In this document: positions 15,958 through 24,371 of the stretch, one piece after another
Numbering within the stretch: position 1 is the first letter of the stretch
How the letters are laid out: each line of letters starts with the position of its first letter
Source of the DNA: JADZAI01 sp964390465
Lineage (GTDB): Bacteria; Pseudomonadota; Alphaproteobacteria; Micropepsales; Micropepsaceae
Direction of reading: 5' to 3'
Length of the DNA stretch: 25,412 bases
Assembly (NCBI GenBank): GCA_964390465.1
Contig: CAYMIJ010000025.1
Location: 1-25,412 of the forward strand
Translations under genes and position numbers: made by a program
The notes under the pieces: generated by a model
The model's database searches: none
Told to the model about the DNA's origin: nothing
Seen by the model: the letters and a program-made list of their open reading frames with translations, nothing else

Positions 15958-17106
15958 TCAGGGCGTCGGCGGCGTTGGCGTGGGCTCAGGCAGCGGGCTG
16001 GAAGCCGGTTTCGGCGTAGGCTTTGGCGTGGGTTTAGGTGTTGGCTTTGGCGAGGGTGATGGCACCGTCGCAGGCACACTCTCAGGGCTCGGCCCGGCAG
16101 GCGCATTGACCGTTGGAGTTGGCGCAGAAACGGGCCGTTCAGCCGGTGCGCCATAGGCCTCAGCCGAAAGCGCGAACTTTTCGATGGGCACACCATCCGC
16201 GCCCGCCCGGCCGATGAAAGTGCCGTCGAGAATGACGTCCAGCGCCCCGCCATCGGCGGCGCTCATCACCACGCCGGGCTTGTTGGGCACACGATAACTG
16301 TCACCAGCGTTCAGCACGCGGTTGATGTAGAGCGTGTTGCGCAGCTCACTGGCGGCGACGGTCAGCATGACGGGGCGGCGCGCGATGAAGACGATCCGGG
16401 CATTCGCATTGCCTTTGCCCATCTCGGTGCCTGTCGGGGCCTGAGCCGTTTCGCCGGGCAGCGGTGCGATGATGCCGCCGGGGCGGGCCACAGGCGTTGG
16501 TTCGGGTGTGGGTTGTGGTGTTGGAGCCGGCGCGGGCGTGATGGTTGGTGCCGTCGGTGGCGGTGCAGGCTGCAAAGTGGAGGGCGGCGGCGTTGTGCCG
16601 GCCATGTCTGGTTCGGCGATGGCTGTTGTCGGGCCGAGTGGGCGGTGGGTGAACCAGCCAGCTTCCCGCGCCAGATACCAGGCACCAAATCCTGCACCAC
16701 CCAGACACAGCAGAATGATGAAGATCGATACGAAGGAAAACCGCTGTTCTTCTTCGGGCACCGGAATGGCATAGGTGCTGCCCGGCGCGCTCGTGGCGTT
16801 CAGTTCCGCCTTATAGCGGCGCACGATGTCGTTGGTATCGAGCCGCATATAATCCGCATACGAGCGGACAAAGCCAATGGCATAGGCGTGACCGGGCAGC
16901 AGATCCTGCCGCGACTGCTCGATGGCCTCGACAAGGTCCTTACGGATCCGCAGCACCTGACTGATCTGGGCGACGGTTTCGCCGCGTTGCAGGCGTATGG
17001 CGCGCAATTCCATGCCGACGCTCTCATCCGACGCGCCGGGAGCATCCTGAACGTTCTGAAGCGTGATACGGCGATTGGCCGATGACCGGCCGTTTTCGGA
17101 GGACAC
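15958..17106 (-). CDS. rodZ: RodZ-like helix-turn-helix membrane protein with DUF4115
   Basis: RodZ-type cytoskeletal adaptor that links MreB to the cell-wall elongation machinery. The 382 residues run: an N-terminal HTH_25 domain (about 31-100, GMELRAIRLQRGETVAQISQ), one transmembrane helix (about 123-145), a periplasmic Pro/Thr-rich linker (160-225), a DUF4115 domain (about 236-315, RIVFIARRPVMLTV ... VILDGTFIGRAG), and a second Pro-rich tail (about 325-382) with repeated KPTP. The start is GTG at 17106 with AGGTGAT about 8 bases upstream. It is the first gene of the rodZ-ispG-prfA-prmC-DUF4167 series and is divergent from an acyltransferase. RodZ is favoured over a generic HTH regulator because of the membrane helix and DUF4115. 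Confidence 0.88.
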   Translation of the reverse strand: MSSENGRSSANRRITLQNVQDAPGASDESVGMELRAIRLQRGETVAQISQVLRIRKDLVEAIEQSRQDLLPGHAYAIGFVRSYADYMRLDTNDIVRRYKAELNATSAPGSTYAIPVPEEEQRFSFVSIFIILLCLGGAGFGAWYLAREAGWFTHRPLGPTTAIAEPDMAGTTPPPSTLQPAPPPTAPTITPAPAPTPQPTPEPTPVARPGGIIAPLPGETAQAPTGTEMGKGNANARIVFIARRPVMLTVAASELRNTLYINRVLNAGDSYRVPNKPGVVMSAADGGALDVILDGTFIGRAGADGVPIEKFALSAEAYGAPAERPVSAPTPTVNAPAGPSPESVPATVPSPSPKPTPKPTPKPTPKPASSPLPEPTPTPPTP

Positions 17107-17240
17107 GATATCAAATCACCTGATTTCTGCGGGTTGTTAACGGCCCGTGCAGTGCTGACCGGCCATAACAGATAGCCCTTACGACGTGGCAGATGCAATG
17201 AAAAGCGCGTCAGCCCGGCTGGCACGGGGTTTGCTGAGCC

Positions 17241-17258
17241 TGCACCGATTGGGGTGCA
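17241..17258 (+). other. Small hairpin in the acyltransferase leader
   Basis: TGCACC (17241-17246), loop GATTGG, GGTGCA (17253-17258), ending 20 bases before the start codon and 5' of its ribosome site. No T-run follows. Possibly incidental. Confidence 0.25.
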
Positions 17259-17278
17259 CAGCCCAAAAGGGGACACAC

Positions 17279-18442
17279 ATGCCCAGATTCGGCGCTTTAG
17301 ATGGCTGGCGTGGTGCGGCCTGTCTGCTTGTCATTCTTGTCCACCTGCCCGTTGCCAGTGTCCTTCTGGACAATGCTTTTCTGCCGAATGTCTGGCCGCT
17401 GGTGGACTTCTTTTTCATTCTCAGCGGGTTTGTGATTACCCACACCTATCTGGAAAAGGTGACCGACAGCACGTCGCTCTACGACTTTTCGATCAGACGC
17501 GTTGCGCGCATGTGGCCGCTGCATCTGTTTGTGTTGTCGCTTTTCGTGGTGATGGAACTGCTGAAGGCAGCGGCCATCAAAGGCGGTGTCGGTTTTCCCA
17601 CGCCCGCGTTTGCTGCACCCTTTGACCTGCGCAGTCTGCTGATCAACATCCCGATGCTACATGCCATGGGGTTGACGCCAGAGACGAGCTGGAATTTTCC
17701 AAGCTGGAGCATTGCCGGTGAATTCTGGACCTATATCGTTTTTGGTATTGTCGTCGTCATCGGTAATGGTGGTCCAATCTGGCGGTTATGCGCGAATGCT
17801 TTGGCCGTCGGCCTCATTTTGATTGGATTTGGTGCGCTTGTTTTGCATTCGCCTGATCGTATGAATGCCACTTACGATCTTGGCTTCATGCGCTGTCTGA
17901 TGGGCTTTTTTACGGGATACTTCGTCTATCAAGTCTGGACCTATCTATCGCCACGCCTGCGTATGAACAGTGCCATCGAGATTTTGATGCTCATCGGCGC
18001 GGTCTTGTTCATCATCTATGCAATGCGCACACCCTGGGAGATGGCGACCCCGTTGGTTTTTGCGTTTTTTGTATTCGTTTTCGCATTTCAGGGGGGCGTT
18101 ATCTCCAGGCTGCTCCTCACGCGGCCTGTGCAATGGCTCGGCGAGCACTCTTATACGATCTACATGGTTCACGCCTTCATCATCACCAACGCCGTCCTCA
18201 GGCCGTTGCAGTTAGTGCAGAAGCTGTTCAAAGTATCCATACCGGAAACGCCATCCGTCTACGGCGAAATGCCGCGCTTCATTATGCCTGGCGGAGAGAT
18301 TGGCGCAGTTGTGGTGATTCTCACCTACACGGCCATGGTTCTGCTCGCTGCCGCCCTAACCTTCAGATTTGTCGAAAAGCCTGCGCAGAAGGCGCTCATC
18401 CGCCTTCTTGCGGCCAGGAAGCAGGCGGCTCACTCGAAGTGA
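17279..18442 (+). CDS. Acyltransferase family 3 membrane protein (OafA/YrhL type)
   Basis: An integral membrane O-acyltransferase of 387 residues with about ten hydrophobic segments. The family hallmarks are visible: RFGALDGWRGAACLLVILVH at the N terminus, VDFFFILSGFVI (42-53), RRVARMWPLHLF, PSWSIAGEFWTY, GEHSYTIYMVHAF and the closing RFVEKPAQ. Such enzymes acetylate or otherwise acylate surface polysaccharides, lipids or antibiotics; the acceptor cannot be read from the sequence. The ATG at 17279 has AAGGGGA about 6 bases upstream; the open frame to 17186 lacks a site. Several stretches inside it (for example 17800-17900 and 18050-18080) are visibly richer in T than neighbouring genes, which partly reflects membrane codons but may also mark transfer. 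It stands alone, divergent from rodZ. Confidence 0.9.
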   Translation: MPRFGALDGWRGAACLLVILVHLPVASVLLDNAFLPNVWPLVDFFFILSGFVITHTYLEKVTDSTSLYDFSIRRVARMWPLHLFVLSLFVVMELLKAAAIKGGVGFPTPAFAAPFDLRSLLINIPMLHAMGLTPETSWNFPSWSIAGEFWTYIVFGIVVVIGNGGPIWRLCANALAVGLILIGFGALVLHSPDRMNATYDLGFMRCLMGFFTGYFVYQVWTYLSPRLRMNSAIEILMLIGAVLFIIYAMRTPWEMATPLVFAFFVFVFAFQGGVISRLLLTRPVQWLGEHSYTIYMVHAFIITNAVLRPLQLVQKLFKVSIPETPSVYGEMPRFIMPGGEIGAVVVILTYTAMVLLAAALTFRFVEKPAQKALIRLLAARKQAAHSK

Positions 18443-18466
18443 ATTGTTCCGGCATCATGGGAAATA

Positions 18467-18542
18467 TGGTGCCGCCTGCGTGACTCGAACACGCGACCTA
18501 CGCATTACGAATGCGCCGCTCTACCGGCTGAGCTAAGGCGGC
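18467..18542 (-). tRNA. tRNA-Thr (anticodon CGT)
   Basis: A complete 76-base cloverleaf on the minus strand: acceptor GCCGCCT/AGGCGGC, D-arm GCTC...GAGC, anticodon stem GCGCA/TGCGT with loop TTCGTAA (anticodon CGT, reading ACG), T-arm GCGTG/CACGC with TTCGAGT, discriminator A, and an encoded CCA. It lies 89 bp downstream of the alpha/beta hydrolase gene on the same strand and 24 bp from the convergent acyltransferase stop. Confidence 0.97.
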
Positions 18543-18543
18543 C

Positions 18544-18563
18544 CGATGCGGGCGGGGGCATCG
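18544..18563. other. GC-rich hairpin just 5' of the tRNA
   Basis: CGATGC (18544-18549) and GCATCG (18558-18563) with a G-rich loop. It lies immediately before the tRNA 5' end on the minus strand and could be part of a precursor leader or a weak terminator for the upstream hydrolase transcript. No U-tract on that strand. Confidence 0.3.
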
Positions 18564-18631
18564 GTTTGACGCGCTACCCCTCCGGACGGGCGGGGTTTTA
18601 CATGAAACCGTCGCCCTTGCAACGCCGCGTG

Positions 18632-19576
18632 CTAAGGGCCCTTCAGGAAGCCCGTCACATCGGCCGCTGATTTCGCGGCGATTTCTTCCATCGGAATATG
18701 GCCCACATCAGGATAGACGATCAGCCGCGCACCCTTGATGGCGGCGGCATATTGTTCGCCCACGTCAACCGGCAGCAACGTATCCTTCGCCCCCCACAGC
18801 AGCAGCGTTGGCGTCGTAATCTCGCTGGCGCGCTGGGCAATCGTGTTGTCTGGCTCCAACTGGAACCGCGCCAGGCTGGCCGCCCGCGTGCCTTCCATCC
18901 GGTTCAGCAGCCAGTAGCGGTCGGCCATGTCAGACGTCACCAGCGCATCATCCACGATGGTTGTTTTAAGGCCGCTTTCGAACAACATGCGCGGGGTGAT
19001 GAACAGCAGCAGGTTTTGGACAAACGGCATCCGGGCGATACGGAAGCCAAGGCCGGGGTCGGTCTGGCCCTTCGGACGGAAACCCGAAGCGTCGATCAGA
19101 ATCAGATGTGTCAGCCTGCCGGGGTTTTCTATGGCGAAACGCGCAGCCACCCCGCCGCCCATGGAATTGCCGCCCAGCGCAAAGTGCTCAAGCCCAAGTG
19201 CGGCAGCGACCTCCAGAACGAACCCGGCCATGGCTTTTTGCGAATAATTGTCGCCGGGCACGGCACCGGTCAGGCCGTGGCCGGGCAGGTCGAGTGTGAT
19301 GACCCTGAAATCTCCGGCCAGTTCCTTCACCCAAGGCTCCCAGGTATGCAGCGAGGCATTGGAGCCATGCAGCAGCATCAGCACGGGCGCGTCTTTGGGG
19401 CCACGGTCGCGCACATGCGCCACGGCACCTGAGGCGAGTGTGACATACTGGCTCTCCGGTCCGCCGAACCGGGCTTTCAGTTCTGCGCGCGGGATATCGC
19501 TTTCATATCCGGCAAGCAGCCCCGCGCCCATAAGCACGAGTGCAGCCAGCAGAATCCGCCCCAGCCATTTCAACAT
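18632..19576 (-). CDS. Alpha/beta hydrolase, membrane-anchored or exported
   Basis: A 314-residue alpha/beta-fold hydrolase. An N-terminal hydrophobic helix (MLKWLGRILLAALVLMGAGLLAG) serves as anchor or signal. Oxyanion region LLHGSNAS (68-75), nucleophile elbow GNSMG with S138, acid D265 in WGAKD and H293 in VGHIPMEE give a full catalytic triad. Family members of this type are esterases, lipases or C-C bond hydrolases; the substrate is not predictable. The ATG at 19576 is 21 bp behind the ATP-grasp/M32 gene, so it is probably the last protein gene of the mcd operon. Confidence 0.88.
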   Translation of the reverse strand: MLKWLGRILLAALVLMGAGLLAGYESDIPRAELKARFGGPESQYVTLASGAVAHVRDRGPKDAPVLMLLHGSNASLHTWEPWVKELAGDFRVITLDLPGHGLTGAVPGDNYSQKAMAGFVLEVAAALGLEHFALGGNSMGGGVAARFAIENPGRLTHLILIDASGFRPKGQTDPGLGFRIARMPFVQNLLLFITPRMLFESGLKTTIVDDALVTSDMADRYWLLNRMEGTRAASLARFQLEPDNTIAQRASEITTPTLLLWGAKDTLLPVDVGEQYAAAIKGARLIVYPDVGHIPMEEIAAKSAADVTGFLKGP

Positions 19577-19597
19577 AACCGCCCCCGGTCTTTGTCA

Positions 19598-22561
19598 TCA
19601 GAAAAGCCTGTGACTGACATGGCGCAGGAAGGCTGAGGCATCAAGCCCGCCTCCTGTGGCGCTGACGATCAGTTCTTCAGCCGTTTTCCGGTCGCCCGGC
19701 CTGTGGATGTGATGGCGCAGGAAGCTGAGCAGCCCTGAAAAATCGCCGCGCGCGATCTCGGCATCCATATCGGCCCCACGTCCATAGGCCTCCATCAGTT
19801 GCGCGGCATACAGACTGCCGATGGTATAGGTCGGGAAATAGCCGAACATGCCGGCCGCCCAGTGACCGTCCTGCAAAACGCCGTCATTGTCGCTGCCGGG
19901 CCCGATGCCAAGTAAGCGGTGCGAGGCTTCGGCCCATGCGTCTTTCAGATCGCGCACCTCAAGCGTGCCCGCCACCAGCGCCGTTTCGAGCTCGTGCCTC
20001 AACGCGATATGCAGATGATAGGTGAGTTCGTCCGCACTGGCCCGCAGCGCCGTACGCGCCACGCGATTGGCGGCGCGGTGCAGATCGCCCGCGTCAACCG
20101 CCCCACAATGCGCCGTGAGCTTCGGCTGCATGAAGGTCCAGAAGGCGTGCGACCGGCCGACATGATTTTCCCAAAGCCGCGCATTCGCCTCGTGCAGGCC
20201 CATCGAGGGCGCGGCCGCCAGCAGCGTGCCTTTGTCGCGCGGGTCATAGCCCTGATCGTAAAGCGCGTGTCCCGCTTCGTGCAGCGCCGTCAGGATCGTC
20301 TGCCCCAGTGGATGATCGCCCGGTCTCAGTGACAGGCGCACATCGTCAAAGCCGAGCGCGCTGGTGCCGGGATGGGTCGCGTGGTCGATCACCCCGCGCG
20401 TGAAATCAAAGCCGATATCGGCCAGAAGATCTTTGACGATGGCCTGCTGTGTCGTCTCATCGAAGTGGCGATGAAACAGACCGTCCGTCCCCCCAGCTTT
20501 GCCCGTTTCAGCGGCCTTGCCGATCAGGGGCACGAGCTGTGCCTTGAGTTCATCAAGCACTGGCCCCAGACGGGCCGAGGTCATGCCTGGCTCGTATTCA
20601 TCCATCAGCGTGTCATAGGGGTCTTTGTCAGGGGCAGAGGCCAGCGCCGTCTCGCGCGCCAGCTTCAGCGTCTCGGCCAGCGCCGGGGCCAGCAGCGCAA
20701 AGTCGTTGGCCTCGCGCGCTTCTTCCCATGCCCCTTGTGAGACTGAGCGCGCCTGCGCGAAATGGCGCACCAGATCATCCGGCAGCGACATTTCGCCTTC
20801 CCGCAGATCGCGCAGAATGGAAAGCTCGCGCGTCCAGTGTGCGTCATCGCCCTGAAGGGCTGCGACCTCCTCGATCAGATCGCCCAAGGCATCATCGGTC
20901 AGGCGGCCATGCCGCAGGGATTCAAGCGCTGCGATCTGATCGCCGCGTTCGGCATGGGCGGCAGAAGGCAGATCGGTTTCCTCGTCCCATTCCAGCGCGC
21001 CGATCACATTGTCGAGGGTAAGGATTTCACCGATGCGGCGGCGCAGTTCGTGCTCCGCTCCGTCACTGCGCCTCTGCGAGCGACGCGGCAGGGTCAGCGC
21101 CGAAGGGGCCTCGGCTTCCAGCACTGCGGCCATGCCGCCATTCTGTGCGACATTGACCACCTGTTTCTGCGACACGCGGCACATAATGCCGAGCCCGTGA
21201 TCGGTGGGAGCAAAGCCCATCACCGCATAGAATGGCTCGGTCAGCACGCGGCCATCGGGCGCGACAACTGGAAACTCGGCGACCGGCAGGCTGGTCGCCT
21301 GTTGCAGCACCCAGCTGGCATCCGGGTCATCGGCGCTGGCAAGAGCCTCGTTCAGGTGCCGCTCCCATGCACCGGCCTCGGTCGCTGCGCCGATGATGAC
21401 ACCATCACCGCCATAGGAGCGGTTCGGCTTCAGCACCAGCGTTTCACGATGTGTGCGGGCGTAAGGCAGAAGGTCGCCGTCCACGCCGTGCGGCAAAGCC
21501 GTGCGCCGTTCGCGCACCACGCGCGTCCACAAAACGTGGCGACGGAACAGACGGCATTCGTCGGGCGAGAAGAAACGCTCCATCAGCGCCGGGTCGCTCA
21601 GCACCTCAAGACAGCTCTTGTGGTCGAAATCGCCCGCCGCACCTGAAACCATGCGGTTCTCGCGGAACAGCATGCGTATGCCCTCCAGCGGACGGCCCAG
21701 TTCTTCTTCCAGTGCCAGCAGATCGCGCGATTCATAGTCGCGATAGGCGACGTCGATGATCTGCCCCTCATGCCACACCTCGCCGTCTTTCACATAAAGC
21801 TCGGAAGGATCAGCATGGGCGATGGTCAGGCCGTATTTTTCCTCGAACAGACGCTTCAGCACCAGCTGCTCGTTGATGCCGTCCTCGGCATCCTTGCACT
21901 CGACAAAGGCGAGGCGGCATTCCGGGCGGCCCATGGCGCGCGCATGGTCGATCAGCATCTGGACGAACAGGTCGCGCTGGTCGCGGGGCAGGGCGATGGA
22001 GAGCGCCGGGTCATGCGCCAGCAGGCTGGGCACGACGTCGCGCATCATCAGCTGCTCGGCGAGCGGGCTGTAGGAAATGCCGCCGACGCCCGACAGGTTG
22101 GCCTCCATGAACTTCAGTGAATCCTGCCAGGTCGCGGCGCTGAAATCGCAAACGGCATCCAGCCTGCCATAGACGGCGCTGATCCGGTCATGCGCCGGTG
22201 TCCAAGTATCGCGCAGCCAGGCTTCTTCTGCAGGGGTGATGGCCAAAGCGCGACGCAGATCGGCATGCGCCAGATAAAGGCCGGGCAGTCGCTTCAGCGC
22301 ATCCATCAATTGCAGGCAGACAAAATGCACATAGCCAGTCTGCCCGCTCATCGCGAGCAATGGGCGCAGCATGATGGGAATGGGCACCATCGCGCCGTCG
22401 CGCTCATACAGGAGCTCAGCCGCGCGCGCGTCTTCCGCCAGACGTGATGCGACCTTGGCAAACGCCGCATCGCTGATGTGACTGACGGCGGTCCGCACCC
22501 GGCTTTCCAGTGCCACACCGGCCAGACCCAGCGATTCAATCGGGCTCAGAATGGGCTTCAT
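19598..22561 (-). CDS. Fusion of ATP-grasp ligase-like domain and M32 metallocarboxypeptidase
   Basis: A single 987-residue reading frame with two enzymes. Residues about 1-490 form a circularly permuted-type ATP-grasp module: MEANLSGVGGISYSPLAEQ (152-170), phosphate-binding LKPNRSYGGDGVIIG (377-391), and QVVNVAQNGGMAAV (467-480) as a likely metal/ATP segment. Residues about 505-987 are a complete M32 (Taq-type) carboxypeptidase: ALEWDEETDLPSAA, HEAGH (761-765) for zinc and catalysis, HEANARLWEN with E791 as third ligand, RASADELTYHLHI, and GVLQDGHWAAGMFGYFPTYT. A stand-alone M32 enzyme is about 490-500 residues, so each half is full length. A linker rich in Arg and Ser (RRSQRRSDG, about 493-501) joins them. 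ATG at 22561. The substrate is unknown. It lies between mcd (63 bp upstream) and a hydrolase (21 bp downstream). Confidence 0.9.
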   Translation of the reverse strand: MKPILSPIESLGLAGVALESRVRTAVSHISDAAFAKVASRLAEDARAAELLYERDGAMVPIPIMLRPLLAMSGQTGYVHFVCLQLMDALKRLPGLYLAHADLRRALAITPAEEAWLRDTWTPAHDRISAVYGRLDAVCDFSAATWQDSLKFMEANLSGVGGISYSPLAEQLMMRDVVPSLLAHDPALSIALPRDQRDLFVQMLIDHARAMGRPECRLAFVECKDAEDGINEQLVLKRLFEEKYGLTIAHADPSELYVKDGEVWHEGQIIDVAYRDYESRDLLALEEELGRPLEGIRMLFRENRMVSGAAGDFDHKSCLEVLSDPALMERFFSPDECRLFRRHVLWTRVVRERRTALPHGVDGDLLPYARTHRETLVLKPNRSYGGDGVIIGAATEAGAWERHLNEALASADDPDASWVLQQATSLPVAEFPVVAPDGRVLTEPFYAVMGFAPTDHGLGIMCRVSQKQVVNVAQNGGMAAVLEAEAPSALTLPRRSQRRSDGAEHELRRRIGEILTLDNVIGALEWDEETDLPSAAHAERGDQIAALESLRHGRLTDDALGDLIEEVAALQGDDAHWTRELSILRDLREGEMSLPDDLVRHFAQARSVSQGAWEEAREANDFALLAPALAETLKLARETALASAPDKDPYDTLMDEYEPGMTSARLGPVLDELKAQLVPLIGKAAETGKAGGTDGLFHRHFDETTQQAIVKDLLADIGFDFTRGVIDHATHPGTSALGFDDVRLSLRPGDHPLGQTILTALHEAGHALYDQGYDPRDKGTLLAAAPSMGLHEANARLWENHVGRSHAFWTFMQPKLTAHCGAVDAGDLHRAANRVARTALRASADELTYHLHIALRHELETALVAGTLEVRDLKDAWAEASHRLLGIGPGSDNDGVLQDGHWAAGMFGYFPTYTIGSLYAAQLMEAYGRGADMDAEIARGDFSGLLSFLRHHIHRPGDRKTAEELIVSATGGGLDASAFLRHVSHRLF

Positions 22562-22624
22562 GCAGGGCGCTCAACGGTCATGCGCCGCAGCTTGCCTTGG
22601 CCTGCCAGCTTGAGGCAAGCGCCG

Positions 22625-24271
22625 TCAGTTCGCGCCGTCCTCCAGCAGACGGCGGGCGATCACCATCGCCTGCACTTCGGCGGCCCCTTCAAAGATGTTG
22701 AGAATACGCGCATCGCACAGCACGCGGCTGATCGCATATTCCAGTGCGAAGCCATTGCCGCCATGAATCTGCAAGGCATTGTCGGCTGCTGCCCAGGCGA
22801 CGCGCGCGCCGAGCAGTTTCGCCATGCCGGCTTCAAGGTCGCAGCGGCGGCCTTCGTCTTTTTCGCGCGCCGCGAAATAGGTCATCTGACGCGCCACCAT
22901 GATCTCCACCGCCATCATCACCAGTTTGTTGGCGACACGCGGGAAGCTGATCAGCGCCTTGCCGAACTGGATGCGGTCGAGCGCATAGCGCAGGCCCAGT
23001 TCCAGCGCGCATTGCGCCACACCCACGGCGCGGGCCGCCGTCTGGATGCGGGCGGACTCAAAGGTCTGCATCAGCTGCTTGAAGCCCTGACCTTCCTCGC
23101 CGCCCAGCAGATTGGCGGCCGGTACCTCGAAGCCGTCAAAGCCGATCTCGTATTCCTTCATGCCGCGATAGCCGAGCACCTCGATCTCGCCGCCGGTCAT
23201 GCCCTTCACGGGGAAATGCACGTCGTCACCACCGCGCGGCTTCGGCGCCAGCAGCATGGATAGCCCCTTATAGCCCGGCGCGTCGGATGTGCGGACCAGC
23301 ACGGTCATCACATCGGCGCGCGCCGCATGGGTGATCCATGTCTTGTTGCCGGTGATCTTCCACACATCGCCGTCACGCACCGCACGGGTGCGCAGCGAGC
23401 CGAGGTCAGAACCTGTGTTTGGTTCGGTGAAGACGGCGGTTGGCAATATCTCGCCCGAAGCGATCTTCGGCAGCCAGTAATCTTTCTGCGCCTTTGTGCC
23501 ACCGCCAAGGATCAGCTCGGCGGCAATTTCACTGCGCGTGCCGAGCGATCCGACACCTATATAGCCGCGCGACAGCTCTTCCGAGACGACGCACATCGCC
23601 GTCTTGGGCAGGCCTGACCCGCCGAATTCTTCCGGTATGGTCAGGCCGAACACGCCGAGCGCGCCCATTTCCTCGACCACCGGCATGGGAATGAACTCAT
23701 CGCGCAGATGCCAGCCATGGGCATGTGGCACCACTCTGTCATCAGCGAACTTGCGGAACTGTTCGCGGATCAACTCCATCGTCTCGTCCAGTCCCGTCGC
23801 GCCATGGCTGGCGGCGGTGGGATGTTCGGCGATGAGATCAGCCAGCCGTTTGCGCCGGGCCGGGTCCTGCGCTGCCGTCACATGTGTGGCGACAGTATTG
23901 CGGAAGGCGCTGACCGCATCTTCCTCTACACCCAGATCAGAAGGGCGCACGATCTCGCTTTGGCTCATCGGAATGCCGCCTGCCATCTGCATGGCGTATT
24001 CCCCGCAGGCAATCTCAAGGATCAGCTTTTCGATCTCGCCGAAGCGGCCTTCTTCCGTCAGGTGCAGTGCCCAGCGGTGCATCTGCTTCAGGGCTTCGGT
24101 ATAGGTCGCATACCAGGCAAGGCCGTGTGCGGCATGCTGTTCGGCCTCGAATCTTTTGGCTGAAACGGTTCCGCTTTCAGAAACCCGCGCCCGTACTGCG
24201 CTGCGAGCGCACCCGAACAGCGTCTCGGCGGCGCTCGCGATCAGCGCGGCTGAAGCAATGGCGTTGGTCAT
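22625..24271 (-). CDS. mcd: (2S)-methylsuccinyl-CoA dehydrogenase
   Basis: FAD-dependent acyl-CoA dehydrogenase of the ethylmalonyl-CoA pathway, oxidising (2S)-methylsuccinyl-CoA to mesaconyl-CoA. The 548-residue length and the helical N-terminal extension of about 160 residues before the ordinary dehydrogenase fold are the features that separate Mcd from common short-chain acyl-CoA dehydrogenases of about 380 residues. The core shows FGLTIPEEFGGSGLPKTAM, FTEPNTGSDLGSLRTRAV, GNKTWITHAARADVM, and the C-terminal QIHGGNGFALEYAISRVL with the NIFEGAAEVQ segment. The ATG at 24271 has GGAG about 10 bases upstream. The ccr 3' end 1 kb away on the same strand supports the assignment. It heads a probable operon with the ATP-grasp/M32 and hydrolase genes. 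Confidence 0.9.
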   Translation of the reverse strand: MTNAIASAALIASAAETLFGCARSAVRARVSESGTVSAKRFEAEQHAAHGLAWYATYTEALKQMHRWALHLTEEGRFGEIEKLILEIACGEYAMQMAGGIPMSQSEIVRPSDLGVEEDAVSAFRNTVATHVTAAQDPARRKRLADLIAEHPTAASHGATGLDETMELIREQFRKFADDRVVPHAHGWHLRDEFIPMPVVEEMGALGVFGLTIPEEFGGSGLPKTAMCVVSEELSRGYIGVGSLGTRSEIAAELILGGGTKAQKDYWLPKIASGEILPTAVFTEPNTGSDLGSLRTRAVRDGDVWKITGNKTWITHAARADVMTVLVRTSDAPGYKGLSMLLAPKPRGGDDVHFPVKGMTGGEIEVLGYRGMKEYEIGFDGFEVPAANLLGGEEGQGFKQLMQTFESARIQTAARAVGVAQCALELGLRYALDRIQFGKALISFPRVANKLVMMAVEIMVARQMTYFAAREKDEGRRCDLEAGMAKLLGARVAWAAADNALQIHGGNGFALEYAISRVLCDARILNIFEGAAEVQAMVIARRLLEDGAN

Positions 24272-24371
24272 GGGAACGGGCTCCGTCTTTATGCGTATGA
24301 TATCAGGAATTGCGGGCGGCGCGCATTGGCGCTAGTGCGGCTCTTTGAGAACGGGGCGGTTGCGGCCGGTC

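Noticed and set aside
15958..16060. The repeated GGC-rich stretch considered as a CRISPR or intergenic repeat
   Set aside because: It lies in frame in the rodZ-like gene and encodes a Lys-Pro-Thr-Pro tail.
18467..18542. The tRNA-Thr considered as an attachment site for an integrated element
   Set aside because: No integrase gene and no repeated copy of the tRNA 3' end appear in the window.
20762..21646. A 294-codon open frame on the plus strand inside the ATP-grasp/M32 gene
   Set aside because: Antisense to a strongly supported coding region; composition is that of a shadow frame.
22478..23263. A 261-codon open frame on the plus strand opposite mcd
   Set aside because: Antisense to conserved acyl-CoA dehydrogenase motifs; no independent support.
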